From: Carnobacteriaceae bacterium zg-84
Lineage (GTDB): Bacteria > Bacillota > Bacilli > Lactobacillales > Aerococcaceae
NCBI GenBank assembly: GCA_013874835.1
Contig: CP059430.1
Coordinates: forward strand, 1-64,000
Direction of reading: 5' to 3'
DNA: 64,000 nucleotides
The notes below the pieces were generated by a model. That model was given only the letters and a program-made list of their open reading frames with translations. It did not search any database and was not told where the DNA came from. Position numbers and translations under genes: made by a program. This document shows, in pieces, positions 40,032 to 49,300 of this stretch (position 1 is the stretch's first letter; the number at the start of each line of letters is the position of its first letter).

Positions 40032-41549
40032 ATGATATATAATATAAATTTAGGGATTGGTTGGGCGAGTAGTGGTGTTGAATACGCTCAGGCATATCGT
40101 GCAACTGTTTTAAGAAAAATAAAACAGCCTGCAAAATTCGTATTTACGGATATGATTCAGTCTGAAAATATTGAACATTTGACAAAAAATATTGGTATAG
40201 AAGATTCAGAAGTGATTTGGTTATATCAATATTTTACAAATATAAAAATAGCACCAACAACGTACACCATTCAAGATTTTTTAGCACAATTTGAGATAAA
40301 GCCATCTCGTGTCGAAGAAGACGGGCTGTCGGTTCGGTATTTTTTTGATGCACTTGATTTTTTTGTGACGGTGTATGTGACACAGCACAACAAACAACTG
40401 GTTAATCGTGCTGAATTTGTATCAAAAGGGAATCTCATTCGTAAAGATTATTATTCTTATACAAGAGTATTTTCAGAGTATTATGCACCTAAAGATAATA
40501 GAGCGTATTTATACCAAAGACGATTTTTCAACGAGGACGGTACAACTGCTTTTGATGAAATCATTGAAGAAAATCATAAGAGTATTTTTAAATTTCCAGA
40601 TTATATTTGTTTTTCAAAAGAAGAATTGATTTCGTATTTTATACAGTCATTGCACTTAACAAGTGATGATTTAGTGATTATTGATAGAGCAACAGGAATT
40701 GCACAAAGTGTCTTACGACATAAAGGGCAAGCAAAAGTAGCAACGGTCGTACATGCAGAGCATTATAGTCCCACAATGATTGATGAGTCTTATATTTTAT
40801 GGAATAATTATTATGAATATCAATTTTCAAATGCGGGTAGTATTGATTTGTTTATTACTTCTACGGATACACAAACAAAAACATTAACAGAGCAATTTGA
40901 AAAATACACATCATTTTCTCCAAAAGTGGTGACTATCCCAGTGGGAAGTTTAAAACAACTCATGTATCCTAAGGGAGAACGACGTCCCTATGCATTGATG
41001 ACAGCTTCTCGATTGGCGGGAGAAAAGCATATTGATTGGTTAATTAAAGCAGTTATCCATGCGAAAAAATATTTGCCCGATTTATCCTTTGATATTTATG
41101 GTAAAGGTGGAGAAGAATCAAAATTAAAATCAATGATCGAAGAGCGTGGAGCACAAGCGTATATTCGGTTAATGGGGCATCATCATTTAACGGATGTTTA
41201 TGCAGATTACCAAGCGTATATCGCAGGTTCAACAAGTGAGGGATTTGGGTTAACGCTTATGGAAGCGGTCGGATCGGGATTACCAATTATTGGATTTGAT
41301 GTACCGTACGGCAACCCAACATTTGTTGACAATGGTGTGAATGGGTATTTGATTAAACGACACGAGGAAGATAATGAAGACTATATTATTGAGCAATTTT
41401 CTAAAAAAATAATTGAGTTATTCACAACAGGTCAGTTGACAGCATTTCAAGAGGCTTCTTATCGTAAAGCGAGTCAGTTTTTAGATAAAGAAATCGAGTA
41501 TAAATGGCAATGTGTCTTAGAGGAGGTGCTACATGATAAATCTGTTTGA
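40032..41549 (+). CDS. gtfA: Adhesin glycosyltransferase GtfA (Gtf1)
   Basis: GtfA is the catalytic subunit of the O-GlcNAc transferase that begins glycosylation of serine-rich adhesins in the cytoplasm. The 505-residue protein has the family N-terminus (NINLGIGWASSGVEYAQAYR). The add-on domain is followed by a GT-B C-terminal domain (MTASRLAGEKHIDWLIKAV, then STSEGFGLTLMEAVGSGLP), with the conserved Glu of retaining GT4-type enzymes. It overlaps gtfB by 17 bases, consistent with the two forming one complex. Confidence 0.95.
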   Translation: MIYNINLGIGWASSGVEYAQAYRATVLRKIKQPAKFVFTDMIQSENIEHLTKNIGIEDSEVIWLYQYFTNIKIAPTTYTIQDFLAQFEIKPSRVEEDGLSVRYFFDALDFFVTVYVTQHNKQLVNRAEFVSKGNLIRKDYYSYTRVFSEYYAPKDNRAYLYQRRFFNEDGTTAFDEIIEENHKSIFKFPDYICFSKEELISYFIQSLHLTSDDLVIIDRATGIAQSVLRHKGQAKVATVVHAEHYSPTMIDESYILWNNYYEYQFSNAGSIDLFITSTDTQTKTLTEQFEKYTSFSPKVVTIPVGSLKQLMYPKGERRPYALMTASRLAGEKHIDWLIKAVIHAKKYLPDLSFDIYGKGGEESKLKSMIEERGAQAYIRLMGHHHLTDVYADYQAYIAGSTSEGFGLTLMEAVGSGLPIIGFDVPYGNPTFVDNGVNGYLIKRHEEDNEDYIIEQFSKKIIELFTTGQLTAFQEASYRKASQFLDKEIEYKWQCVLEEVLHDKSV

Positions 41550-42846
41550 TCATTATAATCAGTTAACCAAAGATTTACATCAGTCTTTGACGTTGGCCGG
41601 ATATACGCATCCGACAGTTGTTATAGATGATAATGGTTTCTTACCTGAAGGGATACATTCACCATATATGTATTTTTTAGGTCAAGAAAATAAACAAGCA
41701 AAAGCTCTTTATTTTAATCAAGTAAAAACGCCTAAATTTTGGGAAATAAAAGGAACGAATACATCGGGGGAAATTTATTGTTATGATGAAAAAAGGGCGA
41801 ATATTTTTTATGCAGAACCAACACATAAACGTCTTGTTAGAACGGTTGAATGGTTAGATAAAGCTAATATCGTACGTTGTGTAGACTATTATAATCAATA
41901 CGGTAGACAGTATGCTCGAACAACTTATAATACAAAGCAAGAACCTATTGTGACGACTTACTATCATGTTAATGGTACAGAAGTGATTGTAGAAAATCAT
42001 AAAACAGGAAATATATTGCTTTCTTATCGTGAAAAAATTTATACGTTTAAATCCAAAATTGAATTTATTCGATTTTATTTAAACGAAGCAGGCTTTGATT
42101 GTGAATGTGTGATTTACAATACACTGGCACTATCATTCCTTGTGCTTTATGGGCTACAAACATTAAAAAAAGGTGTTCTTTTTTGGCAAGAGCCTATACA
42201 CGATAGCATTCCGGGGAATATGCAAACGATGTTTAATGATAATCGAGAATTTAAAGTTGCTGTTCCAGATCGTTCTGTTTATGAAAAAATGCAACCATTA
42301 TTAACAGATGCGCAAAAAACAAAAGTGTCTTTAAGTGGATATATTTATACATATAAACGTGATAATCATTATCAACCAAATGCTCTTGTTTTAACGAATT
42401 CTGATCAAGTGGAGCATCTGGAAGATTTTATTCAAGAGCTACCGCATATCACATTTCATGTTGCTGCTCTTACAGAAATGTCAAATCGTCTAACAAATTT
42501 ATCAAAATATACGAATGTACGCCTATATCAAAATGTAACAATGCGTATAGTAGATAAATTATTCCAAAACTGTGATGTTTATTTAGATATAAATCATGCC
42601 AATGAAATTTTATATGCGACAAGAAGAGCGTTTGATTATCAGTTACTATTGTTTAGTTTTACGAATACAAAACATAGTCATTTTGTTTCACCGGACAATA
42701 ATTATCCAAGTGAGCAATGGAAAAATATGAGTCAAAAATTATCGGATGTTTTTTCTAATCGACAATTATTTGATACATTACTAGAAAAGCAAAAATATGC
42801 AGCACATCAAGTTGGGGTGCAATCGTATCATCAGTTATTGCGTTAA
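41533..42846 (+). CDS. gtfB: Adhesin glycosyltransferase-stabilising protein GtfB (Gtf2)
   Basis: GtfB is the non-catalytic partner of GtfA; it binds the acceptor adhesin and stabilises the enzyme. The 437-residue protein matches the family in its N-terminal part (MINLFDHYNQLTKDLHQSLT) and the central HDSIPGNMQTMF region. A degenerate GT-B C-terminal domain has DVYLDINHANEIL in place of a full catalytic site. The start lies within the end of gtfA, behind GAGGAGGTG. Confidence 0.94.
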   Translation: MINLFDHYNQLTKDLHQSLTLAGYTHPTVVIDDNGFLPEGIHSPYMYFLGQENKQAKALYFNQVKTPKFWEIKGTNTSGEIYCYDEKRANIFYAEPTHKRLVRTVEWLDKANIVRCVDYYNQYGRQYARTTYNTKQEPIVTTYYHVNGTEVIVENHKTGNILLSYREKIYTFKSKIEFIRFYLNEAGFDCECVIYNTLALSFLVLYGLQTLKKGVLFWQEPIHDSIPGNMQTMFNDNREFKVAVPDRSVYEKMQPLLTDAQKTKVSLSGYIYTYKRDNHYQPNALVLTNSDQVEHLEDFIQELPHITFHVAALTEMSNRLTNLSKYTNVRLYQNVTMRIVDKLFQNCDVYLDINHANEILYATRRAFDYQLLLFSFTNTKHSHFVSPDNNYPSEQWKNMSQKLSDVFSNRQLFDTLLEKQKYAAHQVGVQSYHQLLR

Positions 42847-42858
42847 GAGGTGAGTATG

Positions 42859-43041
42859 ATGAGAGAAGAGAAAGATATATTAAAAGATAGTATTGATGAA
42901 AAAATTTCTAAGGCACGTTATGTACCAAAGAAAAAAGAAGAAAAGAAGTCATCGTTTGAAAAACTATCTGTCATAACCGCTGCTGTATTGGCTGTTTCTG
43001 TTCTTGTAGGTTTGATTATGACACTTATGAGGTTATTTTAA
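42859..43041 (+). CDS. Small membrane protein, Asp4-like
   Basis: This 60-residue protein has a charged, Lys/Glu-rich N-terminus (about 1-35) and one C-terminal membrane helix (SVITAAVLAVSVLVGLIMTL). In streptococcal loci gtfB is followed by asp4 and asp5, tiny SecE/SecG-like partners of SecY2. Size, topology and position fit Asp4 (SecE-like), but the sequence alone is too short to prove it. AGAGGTGAG lies upstream; ATG 42856 or GTG 42850 are alternative starts. No asp5-like gene follows. Confidence 0.7.
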   Translation: MREEKDILKDSIDEKISKARYVPKKKEEKKSSFEKLSVITAAVLAVSVLVGLIMTLMRLF

Positions 43042-43048
43042 AAGAATG

Positions 43049-43096
43049 AATACATCGTGTGGGTAGGTGAAACTATCAACACGATGTATTGTTTTC
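43049..43096 (+). terminator. Terminator of the accessory Sec operon
   Basis: AATACATCGTGT (43049-43060) and ACACGATGTATT (43079-43090) form a perfect stem, extended inward by GGTAG/CTATC and followed by a T-rich stretch. Confidence 0.88.
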
Positions 43097-43122
43097 TGAA
43101 TGGGACATGGTTTTTTTGTAAA

Positions 43123-43156
43123 ATTGTTCGTAAAAATAAATTTTATATGATATAGT
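43123..43156 (+). promoter_or_regulatory. purE promoter with a PurBox-like site
   Basis: The complement of 43123-43135 reads TTTTACGAACAAT, close to the Gram-positive PurR box AWWWCCGAACWWT (two mismatches). TGATATAGT (43148-43156) is an extended -10 downstream. The box would overlap the -35 region. It suggests PurR control of purE-purK. Confidence 0.55.
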
Positions 43157-43186
43157 GTAATAAAGTATGAAAGGAGATAAATCAAT

Positions 43187-43675
43187 ATGGTACAAGTCGC
43201 TGTTGTTATGGGAAGTCAATCGGATTGGGAAACGATGAAACATGTTTGTGAGATATTAGATAAATTTGGAGTATCCTATCATAAACAAGTCATTTCTGCA
43301 CACCGCACCCCAGATTTAATGTTTCAATTTGCACAGGATGCACGAAAAACAGGTATTAAAGTCATTGTTGCAGGGGCTGGAGGCGCTGCACATTTACCGG
43401 GAATGATTGCCTCAAAAACAACATTACCTGTTGTTGCCGTTCCTATCAAGTCAAGTACATTAAATGGTATTGATTCATTATTATCTATTGTACAAATGCC
43501 AGGAGGTGTTCCTGTCGGTACAATGTCTATTGGGAAAGCGGGGGCTATCAATGCCGGCTTATATACAGTGCAAATATTAAGTGCATTTGATGACGTATTG
43601 GCGGAAAAAATGGCAGTGTATAGAGAAAATATGCGACAACAAGTACTAGAAAGTGATTATATCTTGTATCAATAA
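43187..43675 (+). CDS. purE: N5-carboxyaminoimidazole ribonucleotide mutase PurE
   Basis: PurE converts N5-CAIR to CAIR in de novo purine synthesis. The 162-residue class I protein has MGSQSDWETM near the start, the catalytic SAHRTPD loop near residue 42, and AGAGGAAHLPGM. AAAGGAG lies upstream. It is paired with purK 13 bases downstream, as expected for the two-step bacterial route. Confidence 0.97.
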   Translation: MVQVAVVMGSQSDWETMKHVCEILDKFGVSYHKQVISAHRTPDLMFQFAQDARKTGIKVIVAGAGGAAHLPGMIASKTTLPVVAVPIKSSTLNGIDSLLSIVQMPGGVPVGTMSIGKAGAINAGLYTVQILSAFDDVLAEKMAVYRENMRQQVLESDYILYQ

Positions 43676-43688
43676 GAGAGGGTAGACG

Positions 43689-44813
43689 ATGATAAAAGGT
43701 AATCCGAACATAAATGTAACGATTGGTATTATTGGCGGGGGTCAGTTAGGGAAAATGATGGCACAGTCTGCTAAAAGGCAAGGATATAGGGTGGCTATTT
43801 TAGATCCTCAAGAAGATTGTCCTGCTTCTCAAGTGAGTGATTGGCATATCGTATCTCATTATAATGATACAAAGGCTTTGTGCGAGTTATCAAATTGTTG
43901 TGATGTCATTACGTATGAATTTGAGAACGTCGATTGTCAAGCGATTATAGATACTATTCCTGCGGATAAATTTCCTCAAGGGATTAAAACGCTACGTATT
44001 TCACAAGATAGATTATTAGAGAAAGAGTTTTTAAAGACACATGGGTTTCCGGTTGGGCAGTATGAAGCAGTTTTGTCTAAAGAAGATTTACAACAAGCGA
44101 TAGCAAACATAGGGTATCCGTGTGTTTTAAAGACCACACGATTTGGATATGATGGAAAAGGACAAGTTGTACTCATCTCGGATGAAGATATACAAAAAGC
44201 AGAAACGCTAGTAAGTCAAACGATTTGTGTATTAGAGGCATTTGTGCCTTTTGAGAAAGAAGTATCTATTATGATTAGTCGGAATCTAAAAGGTCAAACG
44301 TCTGTTTTTCCAGTCAGTGAAAATCATCATATTCATAATATTTTACATACAACAATTGTTCCGGCAAGATTACCCGATGATGTCTTGGAGCGTGTACAAG
44401 AAATTGCAGAGAGAATAGCAGATGCTTTGCAATTAGTTGGAACGCTAGGCATCGAGTTTTTTGTAACAGCAGATAATCAATGTTATGTGAATGAATTGGC
44501 ACCACGTCCACATAATTCGGGACATTATTCGATTGAGGCGTGCAATATGTCCCAATTTGATGTATCTATTCAAGCGGTTTTACAATTACCTATGCCAGTA
44601 ATCAAATTGTACTCTTCAGTTGTCATGATCAATGTGTTAGGTCAGCATGTTGATGCTGTTTTTGCACTAAAAAAAGAAAAACCGAATTGGCATTTCCATG
44701 ATTATGGAAAGTTGGAGAGTAAAGTCAATCGAAAAATGGGGCATGTGACGGTGCTGAGTGAGGATGTTGAGGAAACATTGAGAGAGATTAAGGAGTTAGA
44801 AATATGGGAATAA
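43689..44813 (+). CDS. purK: N5-carboxyaminoimidazole ribonucleotide synthase PurK
   Basis: PurK uses ATP and bicarbonate to carboxylate AIR to N5-CAIR. The 374-residue ATP-grasp protein has the N-terminal GIIGGGQLGKMMAQSAKRQG and the ATP-grasp core (CVLKTTRFGYDGKGQ). The metal-site region ELAPRPHNSGHYSIEAC is also present. AGAGGG lies upstream. Its end overlaps the following lipoprotein gene by ten bases, so the three form one transcript. Confidence 0.96.
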   Translation: MIKGNPNINVTIGIIGGGQLGKMMAQSAKRQGYRVAILDPQEDCPASQVSDWHIVSHYNDTKALCELSNCCDVITYEFENVDCQAIIDTIPADKFPQGIKTLRISQDRLLEKEFLKTHGFPVGQYEAVLSKEDLQQAIANIGYPCVLKTTRFGYDGKGQVVLISDEDIQKAETLVSQTICVLEAFVPFEKEVSIMISRNLKGQTSVFPVSENHHIHNILHTTIVPARLPDDVLERVQEIAERIADALQLVGTLGIEFFVTADNQCYVNELAPRPHNSGHYSIEACNMSQFDVSIQAVLQLPMPVIKLYSSVVMINVLGQHVDAVFALKKEKPNWHFHDYGKLESKVNRKMGHVTVLSEDVEETLREIKELEIWE

Positions 44814-46054
44814 AAAAATGGATGATAACTATCGTTTTGGGGTGTTTGGTAGGTTGTAGTAGTAATAGTAAGCAAGCCGAAGTAAGTGTAACGGAAAAAG
44901 TTGTGGTGGACTATGAAAGTTTGTATCGTCCGATAATTGAAAAGTATAAAGAAGCTCTAGACGCAAAAAATACGGATATTCCAGAGGATGTCAATTTGTC
45001 TGTTGAAGCGGGTAAGAAAGATATGTACTATGCTTTTTATGATATCAATCATGATAATGTGAAAGAGTTATTAATAAAAGGACAAATTAGAGAGTTGGCT
45101 GATTTATACACGATAAAAGACAATAGTGTTGTGCGTTTATTCAGTGAGGCATTTAAAGCGGGTAGACCTGAGAGAATGGCTTATTCACTGTATGATGATG
45201 GAACGATTTTGAGTAAGCATAATCAGTATTATTTCTTAGATAATCAACAGGTAAATGTGTCGAGTATGACAGATATAAAAATAGCAAATGATTTGACTTC
45301 TTTAATGGAAGAGCGTTTTGCTGTGTTCTTTTCAGAGAAGAAAGAAGATACAGAGGGAAAAGTTATCTCTAAGAAAGAGTTTTTTGACAAGTATAATGCA
45401 AAAAAAGAAATCTTTTTAGATAATTTAGAATGGACTTCTGTTTCAAGTGGAAGAAAATATGACACGAGTCCTGACGCCGTTGAAGAAGCGATACGGTTAG
45501 CCAGTGATATGATTTCTATTCAGATAAATCGTTTTAATAATGGAAAGCAAAATACGATACCGCCAGGTTTTATTGGAGGGAAATTGATAAAAAATGTAGA
45601 GGGAAATGCGTATTATATGGCTGATTTAGCCAATATCGTAGATATTTATAATGAATATAATGTAGCTGTTTTCCAAGAAGAAGATGTTTTAGCAAATATT
45701 CGCGATATTTATAGCAGAGATAAACAAGATTTTCGTGAAATTGATGATTCTGCTATTGGAAAGACTGAAGATGAGTTAGTTGCACTGTTAGGAGAATCTA
45801 AAGGTGCGGTGTATTTAAAACAAGATAAAAAATTTGTCTACACTCAACTCGGAGGTGTTGGTGGCGCAGGATTCCCAGTACCAGCGGACCTAAGTAAGTG
45901 GATCACAGAAGGGGATAGAATAACAATACCAATGATGAGTAGTTTTGATAAAACTAAGAAAGTAGCAACCGTTATTTTAGAAGTAAATAAAAAAATATAT
46001 ACGGGTGGTAGACATCGTAGTATGTATTATATAGTTGATTATATACGGGAATAA
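44804..46054 (+). CDS. Putative lipoprotein of unknown function
   Basis: I do not recognise the family. The 416-residue protein has a lipoprotein signal peptide with lipobox LVGC (Cys18), so it should be lipid-anchored outside the membrane. The N-terminal third (VEAGKKDMYYAFYDINHDNV, then KELLIKG) resembles segments of streptococcal and enterococcal lipoproteins that report on a changing 'DINHDN..KELL' motif. The C-terminal third has a short domain (AIGKTEDELVALLGESKGAV) reminiscent of SmpA/OmlA-like repeats. It begins inside purK behind AAGGAG and ends at a strong terminator. Its coupling to purE-purK is unusual; a purine or nucleoside role is possible but only inferred. Confidence 0.8.
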   Translation: MGIKKWMITIVLGCLVGCSSNSKQAEVSVTEKVVVDYESLYRPIIEKYKEALDAKNTDIPEDVNLSVEAGKKDMYYAFYDINHDNVKELLIKGQIRELADLYTIKDNSVVRLFSEAFKAGRPERMAYSLYDDGTILSKHNQYYFLDNQQVNVSSMTDIKIANDLTSLMEERFAVFFSEKKEDTEGKVISKKEFFDKYNAKKEIFLDNLEWTSVSSGRKYDTSPDAVEEAIRLASDMISIQINRFNNGKQNTIPPGFIGGKLIKNVEGNAYYMADLANIVDIYNEYNVAVFQEEDVLANIRDIYSRDKQDFREIDDSAIGKTEDELVALLGESKGAVYLKQDKKFVYTQLGGVGGAGFPVPADLSKWITEGDRITIPMMSSFDKTKKVATVILEVNKKIYTGGRHRSMYYIVDYIRE

Positions 46055-46055
46055 G

Positions 46056-46097
46056 AAAAAAGCTAAAAGTATTCGTATGGATACTTTTAGCTTTTTT
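46056..46097 (+). terminator. Terminator between the lipoprotein gene and purL
   Basis: AAAAAAGCTAAAAGTAT (46056-46072) and ATACTTTTAGCTTTTTT (46081-46097) form a perfect 17-bp stem. It closes the purE-purK-lipoprotein unit. Confidence 0.92.
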
Positions 46098-46272
46098 GTG
46101 TGTCATAAAAACGAAAGTCAATCTTTTTTTAAGGGAAAAAGTCTTCATTTTTCTTTTATTGTCTTTTTTTATAAAGTTTATGTTCGTTAAAAAAATAAAA
46201 TATCCTTGTTTAAAAGCTAAAATAGTAGTATGCGCTGTTTTTATTGTTATATCAATGTTTTTGTTAGAAAAG

Positions 46273-46345
46273 TTGACAAAAAACGATAATGTGTTACGAT
46301 AAAAACGAACATAATTAGAAGTTGTTTTATAAATAGTTCGTATTT
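46273..46345 (+). promoter_or_regulatory. purL promoter with two inverted PurR boxes
   Basis: TTGACA (46273-46278) with an extended -10 TGTTACGAT (46292-46300) gives a good promoter. Just downstream, AAAAACGAACATA (46301-46313) and, inverted, the complement of 46333-46345 (AAATACGAACTAT, 12 of 13 to AWWWCCGAACWWT) form a pair of PurBoxes. A divergently arranged pair is the usual PurR binding target in Bacillus. Confidence 0.7.
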
Positions 46346-46357
46346 TAGGGAGGGTAT

Positions 46358-49300
46358 ATGGATAGACGGATTTTTGTAAAGAAAAAAGAAAGTTATAATC
46401 AAGAATCATTTATGTTATGTCAACAACTGAATAACATGTATGGTTTTGAATTGGCACAAGCGACAATATATCATGTATATGATATATACAATATTGAGGA
46501 AACAACATATTCATTGGCAAAGAAATCTGTTTTTTCAGAAGTGATGATTGATGATGTGTACGAAACACTTACATTAAAAGAGGGATATTATTTTGCTTAC
46601 GAAACATTGCCTGCTCAATACGATCAAAGAGCAGATAGTGCGATGCAGTGTATTGCATTATTGGATAATCAATCACAGGCTGTTGTTAGAAGTGGTAGGG
46701 TTATTGTGTTTGATAAGTGTTTATCTGAGAATGATTTGTTAAAAGTTGAACAATTTTTAGTCAATCCGATTGAAGCCCGTGTCAAAGATATGTCTTGTCT
46801 GTCTTTTTCGATTGATGCAACGCCAAAACCATTAAGGGATATGACAGGATTTAATGTATTTGATACCGCACAATTAGAAGAGATAAAACGAGAGATGTCT
46901 TTGGCGATGTCGATTGAGGATTTAGTGTTTATCCAATCCTATTTTAGAACGGAGCATAGAGATCCAACAGAAACAGAAATTTATGTGTTGGATTGCTATT
47001 GGAGTGACCATTGCCGTCACACAACCTTTGAAACAGTGTTAGATGATGTGTCTATTCAATCGGCACTGTTTAAAAAAGAAATGCAAGAAGCGTACGATAC
47101 TTATTTGGCTATGAGAAAGTCATTACAGGTCAGTAAACCAGTAACGCTAATGGATATGGCAAGCATTATCGGAAAGTATCATGTACGGGTGTTAAAAGAT
47201 AAAAAAATCGAAGTAAGTGAAGAAATCAATGCATGCTCTTTTTTCACAGAGAATATAGTCAATGGACGCACAGAGCAGTGGTTAGTGCAGTTTAAAAATG
47301 AAACGCATAATCATCCGAGTGAGATTGAACCTTTTGGGGGTGCTAGTACATGTATTGGCGGTGCTATTCGTGATCCGCTTTCTGGTAGAAGTTATGTGTA
47401 TCAAGCAATGCGTGTGTCGGGTAGTGGCAATATTCTACAAAAACGAGAAGAAACTTTACCACATAAATTACCTCAAATTGATATTTCAAAAGGGACAGCG
47501 CATGGTAATTCTTCTTATGGTAATCAAATTGGATTGGCAACGACATTTGTAAGAGAGTTGTATGATGATTCTTATATTGCCAAACACATGGAAGTTGGTG
47601 CTGTTGTTGGTGCTGTTAAAGTTGGTGATTTTAAGCGAGAAACACCTAAGAAAGATGATTTGGTTTTATTGATTGGGGGAAGAACGGGACGTGACGGTAT
47701 TCAAGGTGCGAGTGGATCAAGTGTGGTGCATACCAACCAGTCTTTAGAAACAGCGTCTAGTCAAGTGCAAAAAGGAAATGCTATTGAAGAACGTAAATTA
47801 CAGCGTTTGTTTAGACAACCTCATGTGACAAAATTGATTAAAAAATGCAATGACTTTGGTGCAGGTGGTGTATGTGTTGCTATTGGAGAATTGTCGGAGG
47901 GCATACATATACAATTAGATAAAGTACTTGTTAAATATCAAGGATTAAATGCAACAGAATTGGCAACGAGTGAATCTCAAGAGCGGATGGCGGTCGTTAT
48001 CTCTCCAAGTGATTATGAAGTATTTACGAAAGCATGTGAAGAAGAGAATATTGAATATGCACATGTGGCAACCATTACTGATAAACGTCGTTTGGAAATG
48101 TATTATGGGGCTGAAAAAGTCGTGGATATGAGTGCTGATTTTTTAGCAACAAGTGGTGTAAGACAGCATGCAAATGCACTGTTGATTGATAATAAAGGGA
48201 ACAATCCTTTCAACCATAAGTCATTTTCTAAAGAAGCTGTTTTAGAAGAATTAAGTGACTTAAATGTGACCTGTCAAAAAGGGATAGCCCAACGATTTGA
48301 TGCTTCTATTGGAGCAACAACCGTTTTGATGCCTTTTGCGGGGAAACATCAACTAACTCCTGTTCAAGCGAGTGTTCAAGCTTTACCAGTGCTACATGCA
48401 ACTGGGGATACAGGAACAATTTTGACCTATGGGCTTATTCCAAAAATTTCTCACTATTCACCGTTTTTATCGTCTATGTATGCTGTTTTAGAAAGTGTGG
48501 CAAAAATATATGCTGTTGGTGGAGATAAAGAAAGTTTGTATTTTTCTTTCCAAGAGTATTTTGAAAAATTAGGAACTTCTCCAGAAAAATGGGGCAAAGT
48601 GACACAAAGTTTATTAGGTAGTATTGTAGCACAACATAAAATTGGACGAGCAAGTATTGGCGGGAAAGATAGTATGTCTGGTACGTTTAATGATTTAAAT
48701 GTTGTTGAAACGCTAATTTCATTTGCTTGTGCTCCAGTCAAAACAGAGCATATCATAACACCTGAGTTAAAAAATATTGGAAATAAATTATATTATGTAC
48801 CAGTAGAAAAAGATGAACGGGGTTATCCAAATATAGAAAAAGCAATAGAGCATTATGAATATGTCAAAACAGCGATACGAAATAAACACATCGTATCTGT
48901 GTACGTACAAGAAGAAGGCAGCGTTGCAGCTTCTTTAATCAAAATGGCATTAGGCAATAGAGTTGGATTTACCGTAAATCACGATACTATTTTAGATTTT
49001 ACGCCTGCGTCATTGGTGGTGGAATCAACCGTAGATTTACCATTTACTTTACTTGGCTATGTTAGTGAAGATATTTCTATCAATGGAGAAACATTCTCGT
49101 TTGAAGAAGTATATAAAGCCTATACACAGACATTAAATCCGATTTATCCACTTTATCAAAATGAAGATAAAGGGCATTGTGAACAAATCTCTGTTTTGCC
49201 AAAAGAGCCTATTTATTATGATGAGTATGTCGATGATGTTAAAGTGGTGATTCCTGTTTTTCCTGGGACAAATTGTGAGTATGACACAGAAAAAGCATTC

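Noticed and set aside
43080-43186. Purine riboswitch before purE
   Set aside because: The leader is too short after the extended -10 and lacks the three-way junction sequences of purine riboswitches.
46096-46302. 68-codon hydrophobic ORF before purL
   Set aside because: It starts with GTG in the T run of a terminator, has no binding site and overlaps the purL promoter; it is probably chance in AT-rich DNA.
45972-46409. 145-codon minus-strand ORF behind the lipoprotein gene
   Set aside because: It overlaps the lipoprotein end, a terminator, the purL promoter and the PurBoxes, and is low-complexity AT-rich sequence.
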